From NCBI RefSeq assembly GCF_030345795.1, contig NZ_JAUALB010000001.1, positions 4,704,001-4,768,000 of the forward strand: DNA of 64,000 bases. Reading direction: 5' to 3'. Below, in pieces: positions 1 through 8,040 of this stretch. Made by a program: the position numbers and the translations under genes. The notes under the pieces were generated by a model that worked only from the letters and a program-made list of their open reading frames with translations, did no database searches and was not told the DNA's origin. The stretch's first letter is position 1, and every line of letters begins with the position of its first letter. The DNA comes from Micromonospora sp. WMMA1363 (lineage in GTDB: Bacteria; Actinomycetota; Actinomycetes; Mycobacteriales; Micromonosporaceae).

Positions 1-1342
1 CCGCAAGCTCCGCGTGCAGCCGATCGAAGTGCGCCTTCTGCGCGTCAGAGCGGGGCTTGGCTTGGTCGGTCAGGTCCTTGGTGACGTACTTCGTCACATA
101 GCGGATGGACCGTTCCGCATCCTTGGTGCCTTGCTCGATGCCGCGTGCGTCGATGCGGCCGAGGCGGGCGACGTAGGCGGGTCGGCTGTCGGGTTCCTCC
201 AGGGCGTCGAGGGCTTCACCCCACGTCGGCAGCGGCTTCCGCGTTCTCGGGTCGACGTATGCCTGTCGGTCGACGTCCCAGACCGGCGGCTTGTCCACCG
301 AGTACACAGGCTCGTTGAACGGCGGCCACCACACCTGGTGGTAGGTGGCGGCGGCGATCTGCTTGAGCAGCCGGCGCGGGAGGGTGCCGCGGATCGCGAA
401 GTGCGCATGCGGGGCGAGTCGCCGTTGCAGCTCGACGGCTCCGGCGTATTGGACGTTCCAGCCGGCGGCCCGGCGTACGTTTTGCCACCACCGGTCCAGC
501 ACCCGGGCGAAGTGGATCGCATCGAGTGCGGCCCGCCGGTAGTCGTAGGTGGTCGGGTCGACGGGGGTGCCGAGCACGTCATCGTGCGGTCCGTGCCGCT
601 GGCCGCACTCGCAGGGGGCGATGTAGGGGCCGCGCCGTAGGTGGGAGTGCACCGGCCCGTGTGAGCCGAGCGTGAGGGTGACGAGCATGGACGGGCGATG
701 GGTCTTGCCGGTCTTGCCGGAGTAGGCCCGGCCGACCGTGCGTGGGTCGACGGGCAGCCGAGGCAGGTCCGGTGAGTCCTGCCGCCGCCGCGTCGACCGT
801 TTCCGCCGGGGCCGCTCGTCGCGGTCTTTCGGGGTTAGGTGCCCGCGCAGGCTCGTTTCGCCCAACGCCTCGTCCAGTTCCGCGATCGCGGCGTCGATCT
901 CGGCCAGGTGCGTGACCCGCTCGTCCGGGGTCATCGGCTGGTACTGGACCGCTTCCCGCTCGAACTCCAGGTGTGCCCGCACCCGCACGAGGGCGAGCGC
1001 GTCCTCACCCGGCTTGTCGGGGCGGACGGCGGGTTCGTCGGCGAGGTGCCAGCCTTCCCGGATCTGCTGGATTCGCAGCCGCCGGCCCCGCTCCGCACAC
1101 GGCTTGCACTTGACAGCGAGGGTGGCCCCGCAGGGCACCTCGACCACTTCGGTTACGCCGGTGGCGGTGTCGGTGCGGCGCAGGGCGAGGGGGCGGACGC
1201 AGACGCCGTGTTGTTCGGCGAGCTGCTTGAGCGCGTCCTTGGCGAGCGGCTTGCGCATCCGGTCGGCCCGGGACCCCGGCCGAGGCCGCTCGACAGCGTC
1301 GAGGGTCGGGGTGGTGGTGGGGATGAGTTCGAGTTGGTTCAC
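1..1342 (-). CDS. Rolling-circle replication initiator (RepSA-like), partial at left edge
   Basis: This reading frame starts with GTG at 1342 and stays open to base 1, giving 447 visible codons. The start overlaps the stop of the upstream spdB-like gene as GTGA, so the two are probably translationally coupled. The visible protein has a cysteine-containing segment (VPCGATLAVKCKPC) near residue 80, then the sequence PHAHFAIRG, which fits the metal-binding HUH motif II of rolling-circle initiators, and later YVTKYVTKD, which fits the catalytic-tyrosine motif III. In AICEs such as pSAM2 this protein nicks the excised circle to start replication. Family assignment rests on these motifs and the FtsK-SpdB-Rep gene order. 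The 3' end lies outside the window. Confidence 0.88.
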   Translation of the reverse strand, partial: MNQLELIPTTTPTLDAVERPRPGSRADRMRKPLAKDALKQLAEQHGVCVRPLALRRTDTATGVTEVVEVPCGATLAVKCKPCAERGRRLRIQQIREGWHLADEPAVRPDKPGEDALALVRVRAHLEFEREAVQYQPMTPDERVTHLAEIDAAIAELDEALGETSLRGHLTPKDRDERPRRKRSTRRRQDSPDLPRLPVDPRTVGRAYSGKTGKTHRPSMLVTLTLGSHGPVHSHLRRGPYIAPCECGQRHGPHDDVLGTPVDPTTYDYRRAALDAIHFARVLDRWWQNVRRAAGWNVQYAGAVELQRRLAPHAHFAIRGTLPRRLLKQIAAATYHQVWWPPFNEPVYSVDKPPVWDVDRQAYVDPRTRKPLPTWGEALDALEEPDSRPAYVARLGRIDARGIEQGTKDAERSIRYVTKYVTKDLTDQAKPRSDAQKAHFDRLHAELA

Positions 1343-1974
1343 CGGTCAGCTCCCGGGCCGGTCGGGGTGCCGTTGCGGGGCGTGAACGCCGCCGCTGGGA
1401 CGGGCACCAGGCCGGGACGCCGTTCGCGGTCGGCTGGCGGGATGGGCCGCAGGATCACCGGCCGAGGCTGGTCGTCGTCGGCGTCCGGGACAACGGTCGT
1501 CGCCTGGTCGTCGTCGGTTGGCACCGACAGTGGATCGCTTCCGGTTTGCACGTCAGCCCACCGCTGGCCAGCCGGCGTGTCCAGAGGCAGCGGCGCGGTG
1601 GAGAAGACGAGTTTGGACAGGCCGAGGAACGCCAACGCCGGGACGGCGGACAGTAGCCAGCCGGACAGTCCCGGCTTGGCCACGGCGAGCTGCGTGGCCA
1701 AGGAGAGCGCGACGGCGCAGACGAGGAGGAACATGGGGTAGCCGATGGGTCCGCCGGTGCGGCGGCGTTGCCGGATGGTCAGCAGCGCCGCCATGGGCAG
1801 CAGTTCGGAGATGGCGGCGTTGGCCCAGCCGAACCAGCCCCCGGTACCGGCCGGGGAGTTGGCCATGGTCCAGTCATGCACGTGGGTGAACGAGGCTGCT
1901 CCGGCGAGTCCGCCGACGACGAGGACGATGAGGACCAAGACCACGCCCTCTATCCGTTGCGGGTTGGTCTTCAC
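1339..1974 (-). CDS. SpdB-like mobile element transfer protein (DUF2637 type)
   Basis: A 211-residue protein with four hydrophobic segments (about residues 8-28, 45-65, 74-95 and 100-120) followed by a polar, proline- and acid-rich tail. Membrane proteins of this size and layout lie between the FtsK-like transfer protein and Rep in many AICEs, and are thought to help plasmid spread between mycelial compartments. The GTG start at 1974 overlaps the TGA of the upstream FtsK gene by four bases. The stop overlaps the start of rep in the same way, so the three genes look like one transcript. Longer in-frame extensions overlap ftsK heavily and were not used. Confidence 0.8.
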   Translation of the reverse strand: MKTNPQRIEGVVLVLIVLVVGGLAGAASFTHVHDWTMANSPAGTGGWFGWANAAISELLPMAALLTIRQRRRTGGPIGYPMFLLVCAVALSLATQLAVAKPGLSGWLLSAVPALAFLGLSKLVFSTAPLPLDTPAGQRWADVQTGSDPLSVPTDDDQATTVVPDADDDQPRPVILRPIPPADRERRPGLVPVPAAAFTPRNGTPTGPGADR

Positions 1975-3401
1975 CGGGTCACCCCCTGCTCGTCGGTGGT
2001 GTGGTCGAGGCGGCGGTAGGTGCGGCCGAGGTGGCGGATGCCGTCGTCGGTGAGGTAGGCGAAGCGGACCCGGACGGGCTCGCGGACGCCGTCGAGGACG
2101 ACGAACCCCACCCCCGCCGCCGTTTCGGGGATCCGGTCGCACAAGGCGCCCCGGTCGCGGGCGGCGTCACCGAGGACCATGTCCACCTGCTCCGGCTCGG
2201 TCAGCCGCAACCCGATCCGGGTCGGGAACAGGTCCCGGAACGGCAGCACGTCCTTACGCGGGTCCTGGAGTGCGGCGATGACGTGCACGCCGACCGCCCG
2301 GCCCTGGGACAGCAGGAGGCCGAGGGATTCCTTGATCCGGTCGCGGATCTTTCGGTCGGTGATGTAGGCGGTCAACGCGGCCAGCTCATCGATGACCAGG
2401 ACCAGCAGCGGTTCGGCCACGGTCGGCACATGCTGACGGGTCACCCCGCGCAGCCGCGCCGCCCGCAGCCGCATCCGCTTCACCGCCTCGTCCAAAACGC
2501 CGGCCATGCCGTCGGGATCGTCGTAGGCAAACCGGGCGAAGAACGGCACCCCCGCCGCCAACTCCATCCCGCCCTTCGGGTCGAACGCCCACACCTCCAC
2601 CAGCCCGGAACGGATCCCACCGGCCAGGGACCGGACGAGCGACCAGAGCACCGAGCCCTTGCCCGCCCCGGTCGCCCCGGCGACGAGCACGTGTGAGCCG
2701 GCCAGCCGCAGCCGATACGGCCGCCCGTCTTCGCGGACGCCGAGGGGTAACCCGTCGAGGTCGGGCACCTCAGTGACGGGCATAGGTGCGACGGTGCCGG
2801 CGAGCGGGTCTCGGCGCATGAAGCGGACCACCACCCGATCGGGACGGTCGGTGGAGCGGGCCTGGCCGGTGTGGAGGCGGAAGGCGTAGGCGAGACGTTC
2901 CGCCGTTTGGCCCCAGTCGTCGGGGACCTGGCCCGGCAGCATCCGGACGGTCAGCTCATCGCCCCACCGGTCACACCGCACCCGCAGCAGCCGGGGCACG
3001 TACCGGTCACCACCGAACACGGTCGCCAGACCGCAGGTCGCCATCACCGACGCCCACCGAGGCCGATACACCACCAACGCCCGAACCCGGGCAACGAGCG
3101 GGTACCAGCCGAACCGCAACCACGACACGGGATGCCACCGCCACCACCCCAGGCAGCCGGCCGCAATTGTGGTGACGACGGCGGCCAGGGCCACGCCACC
3201 GAACTCCGCACGGATCCACAGCGCGAGCACGGTGGGAGTGGTGAGCCACCAGTAGCGGACGGCCAGGACGGTGAGGCGAAGCAGTCCCCGGGCCAGCCAC
3301 CAGAACACCAACAGCCAGCCCGGAACCCGCCAGGCCGGAAGGCGCACATTCATCGGCGCCACGGGGATCTTGTCCCCCGGAATGATGTTGATCAGAGGCA
3401 C
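1971..3401 (-). CDS. FtsK/SpoIIIE-type DNA translocase (TraB-like conjugal transfer protein)
   Basis: A 476-residue protein with an N-terminal membrane part (hydrophobic stretches around residues 20-75 and 85-110) and a C-terminal motor domain. Walker A is GATGAGKGS and Walker B is LLVLVIDELAAL, followed by LLSQGRAVGVHVIAALQDP, typical of FtsK/HerA-type hexameric pumps. In Streptomyces-type elements one such protein moves double-stranded DNA between hyphae without a relaxase or type IV apparatus. The GTG at 3401 was chosen because a GGGGGG tract precedes it and the protein then begins with a normal membrane-protein leader. It overlaps the end of the upstream small gene by ten bases. Confidence 0.87.
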   Translation of the reverse strand: MPLINIIPGDKIPVAPMNVRLPAWRVPGWLLVFWWLARGLLRLTVLAVRYWWLTTPTVLALWIRAEFGGVALAAVVTTIAAGCLGWWRWHPVSWLRFGWYPLVARVRALVVYRPRWASVMATCGLATVFGGDRYVPRLLRVRCDRWGDELTVRMLPGQVPDDWGQTAERLAYAFRLHTGQARSTDRPDRVVVRFMRRDPLAGTVAPMPVTEVPDLDGLPLGVREDGRPYRLRLAGSHVLVAGATGAGKGSVLWSLVRSLAGGIRSGLVEVWAFDPKGGMELAAGVPFFARFAYDDPDGMAGVLDEAVKRMRLRAARLRGVTRQHVPTVAEPLLVLVIDELAALTAYITDRKIRDRIKESLGLLLSQGRAVGVHVIAALQDPRKDVLPFRDLFPTRIGLRLTEPEQVDMVLGDAARDRGALCDRIPETAAGVGFVVLDGVREPVRVRFAYLTDDGIRHLGRTYRRLDHTTDEQGVTR

Positions 3402-3697
3402 ACGCCACCCCCCTGACCACGACGGCCACGGCCACGGCCGAGGGTGGCGATGCAGGACCGGCACGACATGCGCCGCAGGTCGAACCGACGCGGCTTCACC
3501 CACCGGCAGCAGCGGGGGCAGCGGATCGCGTAGACCAGGCCGGAAGCCGGCGGCAGCCGCAGCGCCGACCGGACGACCGCCTCCACCTCCCGGTAGGCGT
3601 GCCGCAGGTCGTCAAGACGTCTCCGGGCCACAAGCAGCAGCGCGCCGACCAGCAGCGGCACCGCAGCGATCAGGGCAGGGTGAACTACGGTGGGCAT
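3392..3697 (-). CDS. Small membrane protein with a CxxC zinc-like motif
   Basis: A 101-residue protein. Residues about 5-25 form one membrane segment. The C-terminal half contains CPRCCRW and, sixteen residues later, CRSC, a four-cysteine arrangement that could hold zinc, then a basic glycine-arginine tail. The ATG at 3697 follows GAAGGAGGG with good spacing, and the stop overlaps the FtsK gene. Unnamed proteins of this kind often sit directly upstream of the transfer ATPase in actinomycete integrative elements. No specific function is assigned. Confidence 0.68.
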   Translation of the reverse strand: MPTVVHPALIAAVPLLVGALLLVARRRLDDLRHAYREVEAVVRSALRLPPASGLVYAIRCPRCCRWVKPRRFDLRRMSCRSCIATLGRGRGRRGQGGGVCL

Positions 3698-3795
3698 CAC
3701 GCCCTCCTTCACAAGACGAGGGATGAGGTGAGCGCGGGACGGGCCGGGACTCTTGGCGGGGAAACGACCCGCCCCGCGCGCCAAACAAGAACCGC

Positions 3796-4251
3796 TCAGG
3801 CGGCCACCGAACCCGGCACCGGCACCGGCACCGGCACCGCCGACGCCGGCCGGATCGCCGCAGCCCGCAGCGAATACGCCATCCGAGAACGGCAATCACC
3901 CGACGGACGACCCGGCTTGCACCGCTGCGAATCCACGTACGGAGTCAGGGTCAGGCCCTCGAACTCCACCGCCGGCGGATAACCCGGCACCGTGGACGGC
4001 GGCGCCACCGGCTGCTGCGCCGCGACCACCTTCACCTTCACCTCGGTTGACCGGCCGAACTTCCCGGCCTCCGGGTCCAGGTCCATCACCCGCACCACCC
4101 ACACCCGCTCCCCGGACTCCTTGTCCCGCGCCTGGTTATCCGCCTCACCCCGCCGCTCAAAATCAATCTGCGGCGACACCCCCAGGCACAACGCCCCGGC
4201 GGGGAAGACGTACTCGGACGGGACCGGCACCTTCAACGTCATCGGAACCAA
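3796..4251 (-). CDS. Pra-like activator of AICE replication, integration and excision
   Basis: A protein of about 151 residues with no membrane segment. It contains LCLGVSPQIDFERRG, a middle stretch fitting the small activators found in this position in AICEs, and a tail rich in VPVPVPVP. The start is uncertain. TTG at 4251 lies seven bases after GGAGG. ATG at 4242 would be 16 bases away, and ATG at 4284 lacks a ribosome site. Position, between the GntR regulator and the transfer genes with palindromic operators in front, supports the pSAM2 Pra comparison, where KorSA represses pra and Pra switches on replication and excision. The functional name is inferred from context more than from motifs. 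Confidence 0.62.
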   Translation of the reverse strand: MVPMTLKVPVPSEYVFPAGALCLGVSPQIDFERRGEADNQARDKESGERVWVVRVMDLDPEAGKFGRSTEVKVKVVAAQQPVAPPSTVPGYPPAVEFEGLTLTPYVDSQRCKPGRPSGDCRSRMAYSLRAAAIRPASAVPVPVPVPGSVAA

Positions 4252-4291
4252 CGAACGACCTCCAGAGCTATGAAGCCAACTCAACCAGTTG

Positions 4292-4302
4292 ACTTGTTAA
4301 GT
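4292..4302. promoter_or_regulatory. Putative KorSA-type operator 1 (ACTTGTTAAGT)
   Basis: An 11-base near-palindrome about 40 bases upstream of the Pra-like start. It shares its arms with a second copy at 4331-4341 and resembles a third in front of the GntR gene. Confidence 0.6.
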
Positions 4303-4330
4303 TGCGTCAAAGGTAGGCGCCCCGAACTCG

Positions 4331-4341
4331 ACTTGTCAAGT
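4331..4341. promoter_or_regulatory. Putative KorSA-type operator 2 (ACTTGTCAAGT)
   Basis: A palindrome with perfect 5-base arms around a central T, 39 bases from operator 1 and just downstream of the GntR gene's stop. Two spaced copies in front of a target gene suit a dimeric GntR repressor. This is read directly from the sequence; the assignment to the regulator is inference. Confidence 0.6.
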
Positions 4342-4357
4342 GATGAATCGAGCTGCG

Positions 4358-5089
4358 TCAGTCGAGCGGATAGACGTCTTCGAGATCGTGGCGGCGAGCC
4401 GGCAGTAGGAGATCCACGGCAAGCAAGGGCTTGCCGGAGCGATCGCAGACAGACAGCAGCACCGTCAGCACCGGTTCATGTTCGCTGATCTGCAAGTGTT
4501 GGGCTTCCTCGACGTCGGGGATGCGCGCCGAGATCCGCTCGCTGACGTGATCGAAGCGCACCCGCTTGCGTGACGCGACATGCCGGAGCAGACCCTCCGG
4601 AAGTGGGTCGCTACCGCCGACCCCCGTGCCGTCAGCCAGGTCGGCAGGCAGGAACGCGGTACCGAGTTCAACCGGCCCGAGCCCCTCGACGGTGATGACG
4701 CGACGGCGCGCGACGACCGGCGTTCCGGGCTCGACCCCGAGTGCAACTGCCGCCCTGGGCGGAGCCGGTACCTCGCCGGCGGCCAGCAGGATGGAGCGTG
4801 CCCGTTCGTCCTCTTCCAGCACTGCGTACCGGCGTTCGCGCTGCCGTTGGTTGGTATCGCCAGGCGGCCCGAGGGCGAAACGGCCCTTGCCTTGCCGGCT
4901 TTCGATCCAGCCGTCTTGCCGCAGCATGTCCAGTGCCCTGACCACGACCGGGCGTGATGCGCGGAACTCCCGGATCAGTTCGGTCTCGCTGGGCAGCATC
5001 GAGCCGGGCGGGTACGTGCCGTCTTCGATGCGCTGCTGCACCGCGTTGACGATCACGACATACTTTGGCGGCGCAACTTCGATCGGCAC
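4358..5089 (-). CDS. GntR-family transcriptional repressor (KorSA-like)
   Basis: A 243-residue regulator. Residues 8-75 form the winged helix-turn-helix of GntR proteins (PPGSMLPSETELIREF, then RPVVVRALDMLRQDGWIESR). Residues about 95-235 match the UTRA ligand-binding fold of the HutC subfamily. Such proteins hold AICEs quiescent by repressing pra. The gene lies upstream of the transfer operon on the same strand, with palindromic sites on both sides, which points to control of pra and of itself. No obvious defect is visible. Confidence 0.87.
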   Translation of the reverse strand: MPIEVAPPKYVVIVNAVQQRIEDGTYPPGSMLPSETELIREFRASRPVVVRALDMLRQDGWIESRQGKGRFALGPPGDTNQRQRERRYAVLEEDERARSILLAAGEVPAPPRAAVALGVEPGTPVVARRRVITVEGLGPVELGTAFLPADLADGTGVGGSDPLPEGLLRHVASRKRVRFDHVSERISARIPDVEEAQHLQISEHEPVLTVLLSVCDRSGKPLLAVDLLLPARRHDLEDVYPLD

Positions 5090-5112
5090 CGGTTCACCCC
5101 AGACGACAACTC

Positions 5113-5124
5113 AGCTTGTCAACA
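5113..5124. promoter_or_regulatory. Putative operator 3, upstream of the GntR gene
   Basis: The sequence AGCTTGTCAACA shares the core CTTGTCAA with operator 2. It lies 24 bases upstream of the GntR start, where it could mediate autorepression. The arms are less symmetric than in the other two sites. Confidence 0.45.
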
Positions 5125-5126
5125 GG

Positions 5127-5435
5127 CTATCTGCGCTGCTCAGGTTCTGTCCAACGCCCCGCGTTGGTCATCATGCTCGGCCTGGGCGTGAAGGTGCTCT
5201 GCCACTCCCGCAGCGCGCCCTTCAGGCGGGCGTTCTCCGCACGTAGGCCAGCTTCCAGGCCATCGCGAGCGGTCAGCTCGTCAACGACCGCGCGGAGGAA
5301 GCTGTACACCTGCTCCTCGGCCAGGCCGCGCCGCCCGATCCTGGTGCGACGGAACCGGATTCGCTTCACCTGATCTGGGTGAAGTCGGGCCAAGCGCGAC
5401 GCTGCCCAGAAAACGCCAACCGGATGCGTGGTCAC
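5127..5435 (-). CDS. Small coiled-coil protein, DivIVA-domain-like
   Basis: A 102-residue charged protein. The segment RFRRTRIGRRGLAEEQVYSF resembles the N-terminal membrane-curvature region of DivIVA-type proteins, followed by a predicted coiled coil (VVDELTARDGLEAGLRAENARLKG). DivIVA-like small proteins are common passengers next to the GntR gene of AICEs, and could in principle direct transfer machinery to hyphal tips, which is inference. The ATG start overlaps the stop of the upstream ORF as ATGA. The ORF ends only 38 bases before the regulator start. Confidence 0.65.
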   Translation of the reverse strand: MTTHPVGVFWAASRLARLHPDQVKRIRFRRTRIGRRGLAEEQVYSFLRAVVDELTARDGLEAGLRAENARLKGALREWQSTFTPRPSMMTNAGRWTEPEQRR

Positions 5436-5764
5436 CGTAACCTCCTCGATGTTGGGACCGTCGTAGATGCTTGTCGACCTGCCGCGCTCAGCCCTGTACG
5501 GCCTGGGTGAGCAGGTGGTGTGCGTCCGGTGACGGGAGCAGCAGCCGAGGTGAGTTGCCTCAAGCCAGCGCGCTGCACGTAGATCTCTCGCCGGTCCACG
5601 GCGTTGCCGGCCCGGTCGAGCGCGTAACCGAGCAACCAGACCCAGCCGTGGTATGTTGCCCGATCGCAGACCTTGATTACTCGGAAGATCAGCGACCGTT
5701 CCCCGCTGAACTGCACCGACGCATCGCTGCCGACGAGCAGAACGTCGCCCGGCTTCGGATCCAT
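5432..5764 (-). CDS. Hypothetical AICE-associated protein
   Basis: A 110-residue soluble protein starting MDPKPGDVLLVGSDASVQF. The first 75 residues look like a compact beta-rich domain (FRVIKVCDRATYHGWVWL) and the last 35 are low-complexity. The ATG at 5764 was preferred over an earlier in-frame ATG at 5800 because AAGGG lies upstream of it. It is coupled by ATGA to the DivIVA-like gene. I do not recognise a family and assign no function. Confidence 0.55.
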   Translation of the reverse strand: MDPKPGDVLLVGSDASVQFSGERSLIFRVIKVCDRATYHGWVWLLGYALDRAGNAVDRREIYVQRAGLRQLTSAAAPVTGRTPPAHPGRTGLSAAGRQASTTVPTSRRLR

Positions 5765-6074
5765 CACCGCCAGCCCTTGTTGCAGACTATGGATGGGCAC
5801 CGAAGCAGGCGGGCTCCGGCCACGACCGACACCGTGATTCCGCCTGCCAGCACCTGCTCCGGTGCCCTGCTCAAGAGGCAGCCGCTACGGCAACCACCGC
5901 CGATCGCGTCTGCCTACCGGTGCCGGCGCAGTCCGGGCAGCCCCGACGTTGCAGCCGGCTCGGATCACTCGGCGCGCGAAGAGAACGCCGAGGACTGGCC
6001 ATCTTCCATCCCCGCCCCTCGCAGCCCGAGCAGGCGACGAGACGGGGCCAGGCATGACACGCCCCCCGACGCGA
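5765..6074. other. Intergenic stretch, nothing recognised
   Basis: About 310 bases between the AICE minus-strand genes and the ISKra4 insertion. No ORF with a plausible start, RNA gene or repeat was supported. It probably holds the promoter of the minus-strand pair at its left end. Confidence 0.4.
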
Positions 6075-7734
6075 GGGGTGCGGCTCTGGTGAGGTGCGGC
6101 GACACGCTGTGTGGCCTGGGGATGTGTTACTGGTTGTGATGGTGAAAGGGATCCTCCCGCTATGTTCGTCGGTTGCGAGACACGAACATCAGCAAAGAGG
6201 GAGCCCGGTGCAAGAGTACGCATCCGAGACGGCGGACGATGCTTTCGCCGGCTCATCCGTGCGGTTCGGCGCGATGGTGGACTTCCTGTCCGGTGAGCAT
6301 GCGGCGGGGATGACTCACGCCGAACTGGAGGAGCGGCTGCATACCGATGGCATGCGGTTGCTGTGTCAGTTGTTGCAGGACAGTCTGGATCTTCGTGCCA
6401 GTCGGGAGGAACGGCTCGACGAGGTGACCGACGCCGATAGCCATCTGCGGGGGTGGGCCGAGCGGGGGCGGCAGCGGACGCTGGCCACCCGGTTCGGTGA
6501 GGTGGTGGTGACGCGTATCGCCTACCGGGCGCGGGCGCGGGCCGATCTGAACCCGGCGGACGCGGTGTTGAACCTGCCCGTGGAGAAGCACTCGCATGGA
6601 CTGCGCCGGTTGGCCGCGGCCGAGGCGGCCCGCGGCTCGTTCACCGACGCGGCGGCCGCGATTGAGCGGGCCACCACGGTGCGTATCGGGAAACGGCAGG
6701 TCGAGGCGTTGGCCGCCGCAGCGGCGATAGATGTGGATGCCTTCTACACCGCCCACGCCCCGGACTGGTCGGCCGATGATGATGTGCTGGCGTTGTCCTT
6801 CGACGCCAAAGGGGTGGTGATGCGCCCCGACGGGCTCCGCGCGGGCACCGCCAAGGCCGCGGTCAGCCAGAAACTGGCCGGCCGCCGGTCCAAGGGCGAG
6901 AAACGCAACCGCAAGCGGATGTGCGAGGTCGCCGCGGTCTTCGACGTGACCGGCAAGCCGCGCACCATCGCCGACATCCTGCCCGAGGACCCCGAAGCGG
7001 CCCAAACTGCTACCCCGGCGCCGGTCACCTCCGGCAAGTGGCTGCACGCCAGCGTGACCGACGACGCCGCGGCGGTGATCGCCGCCGGGTTCGCCGAGGC
7101 CGACCGCCGCGACCCCGACCACGCTCGGACCTGGATCGCCCTGGTCGACGGCAACACCCACCAGATCGACCGGATCCACGCCGAGGCCAAAACCCGCAAG
7201 ATCACCTTGCCGGTTGTTGTGGACTTCATCCACGTCATCGAGTACCTCTGGAAGGCCACCTGGTGTTTCCACCCGGAGGGCGACCCGAACGCCGAACGGT
7301 GGGTCCGCGCCCAGGCCCGGCAGGTGTTGGCCGGACGGGCCGGCATAGTCGCCGCAGCCATCCGACGCAAGGCCACCTACCACGGCCTGGACCCCGGCAA
7401 ACGCAAACCCGCCGATGTCGCCGCCGCCTACCTGCTGGCCAAAAAACCGTACCTGGACTACCCGACCGCGCTGGCCAACGGGTGGCCGATCGCCACCGGG
7501 GTGATCGAAGGCGCCTGCCGCCACCTGGTCAAAGATCGTATGGACGTCACCGGCGCTCGCTGGGGCCTCGACGGCGCCGAAGCAATCCTCAAACTCCGCA
7601 CCCTGATCAGCAACGGCGACTTCGACCAGTACTGGACCTGGCACCTGGCCCAGGAACAACAACGCATCCACAACAGCCGCTACCTCGGCGGTGCCATCCC
7701 ACAATAGACGATCACCTCAGAGGAGCCGCACCCC
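6075..7734 (+). mobile_element. ISKra4-family insertion sequence, complete
   Basis: The element is about 1,660 bases long. The left end 6075-6096 and the right end 7713-7734 are inverted repeats matching at 19 of 22 bases, with a shared core GGGGTGCGGCTC. The host sequence GACGCGA is repeated directly outside both ends (6068-6074 and 7735-7741; the match can be read as 8 bases if the terminal G is counted). Intact ends, an intact ORF and an exact duplication suggest a fairly recent insertion. Confidence 0.88.
6208..7707 (+). CDS. ISKra4-family transposase
   Basis: A 499-residue transposase. An N-terminal region with SHLRGWAERGRQRTLATRFG is followed by the catalytic domain, which carries LSFDAKGVVMRPDGLR (first acidic residue), WIALVDGNTHQ (second), and IATGVIEGACRHLVKDRMD (the glutamate). 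This DDE layout is typical of the ISKra4 family. The GTG at 6208 follows AAAGAGGGAGC with good spacing; upstream in-frame ATGs would cross the terminal repeat and were not used. The frame is uninterrupted, so the element could be active. Confidence 0.87.
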   Translation: MQEYASETADDAFAGSSVRFGAMVDFLSGEHAAGMTHAELEERLHTDGMRLLCQLLQDSLDLRASREERLDEVTDADSHLRGWAERGRQRTLATRFGEVVVTRIAYRARARADLNPADAVLNLPVEKHSHGLRRLAAAEAARGSFTDAAAAIERATTVRIGKRQVEALAAAAAIDVDAFYTAHAPDWSADDDVLALSFDAKGVVMRPDGLRAGTAKAAVSQKLAGRRSKGEKRNRKRMCEVAAVFDVTGKPRTIADILPEDPEAAQTATPAPVTSGKWLHASVTDDAAAVIAAGFAEADRRDPDHARTWIALVDGNTHQIDRIHAEAKTRKITLPVVVDFIHVIEYLWKATWCFHPEGDPNAERWVRAQARQVLAGRAGIVAAAIRRKATYHGLDPGKRKPADVAAAYLLAKKPYLDYPTALANGWPIATGVIEGACRHLVKDRMDVTGARWGLDGAEAILKLRTLISNGDFDQYWTWHLAQEQQRIHNSRYLGGAIPQ

Positions 7735-8040
7735 GACGCGAGCGTCCCCCGTCCACACACCGAAGGACCCGAACACCGCCCCCCGCCACGGCCGCAGCCG
7801 ACCCGGCACCGGCACGAGCGGCCCGGCGCCATGTCGACCCGTGCACCTCGGCGGCCTGTACATGCACAATTGCGGTGGGTGAGACCTCCATGGTGGAGAT
7901 AGAACACCCGGTGATGAAGACCGATCGAGGACCGAATCAGTACCTATGACGGACATCGAGCGGACACCATGAGGACCTGCGTTGAATTCAGGACCTCCGA
8001 CAGGCGAGCGTGGAGATAGCCCATCAGGAAGGCATCGAGG
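7735..8040. other. Intergenic stretch upstream of the TPR regulator
   Basis: About 300 bases with no convincing ORF. It begins with the target duplication of the ISKra4 element and should contain the promoter for the gene at 8041, but no clear promoter was identified. Confidence 0.35.

Noticed and set aside
14..1741. Plus-strand open frames over the rep and spdB region
   Set aside because: The minus strand carries Rep with HUH and tyrosine motifs and the SpdB gene with coupled overlaps; the plus frames are shadows.
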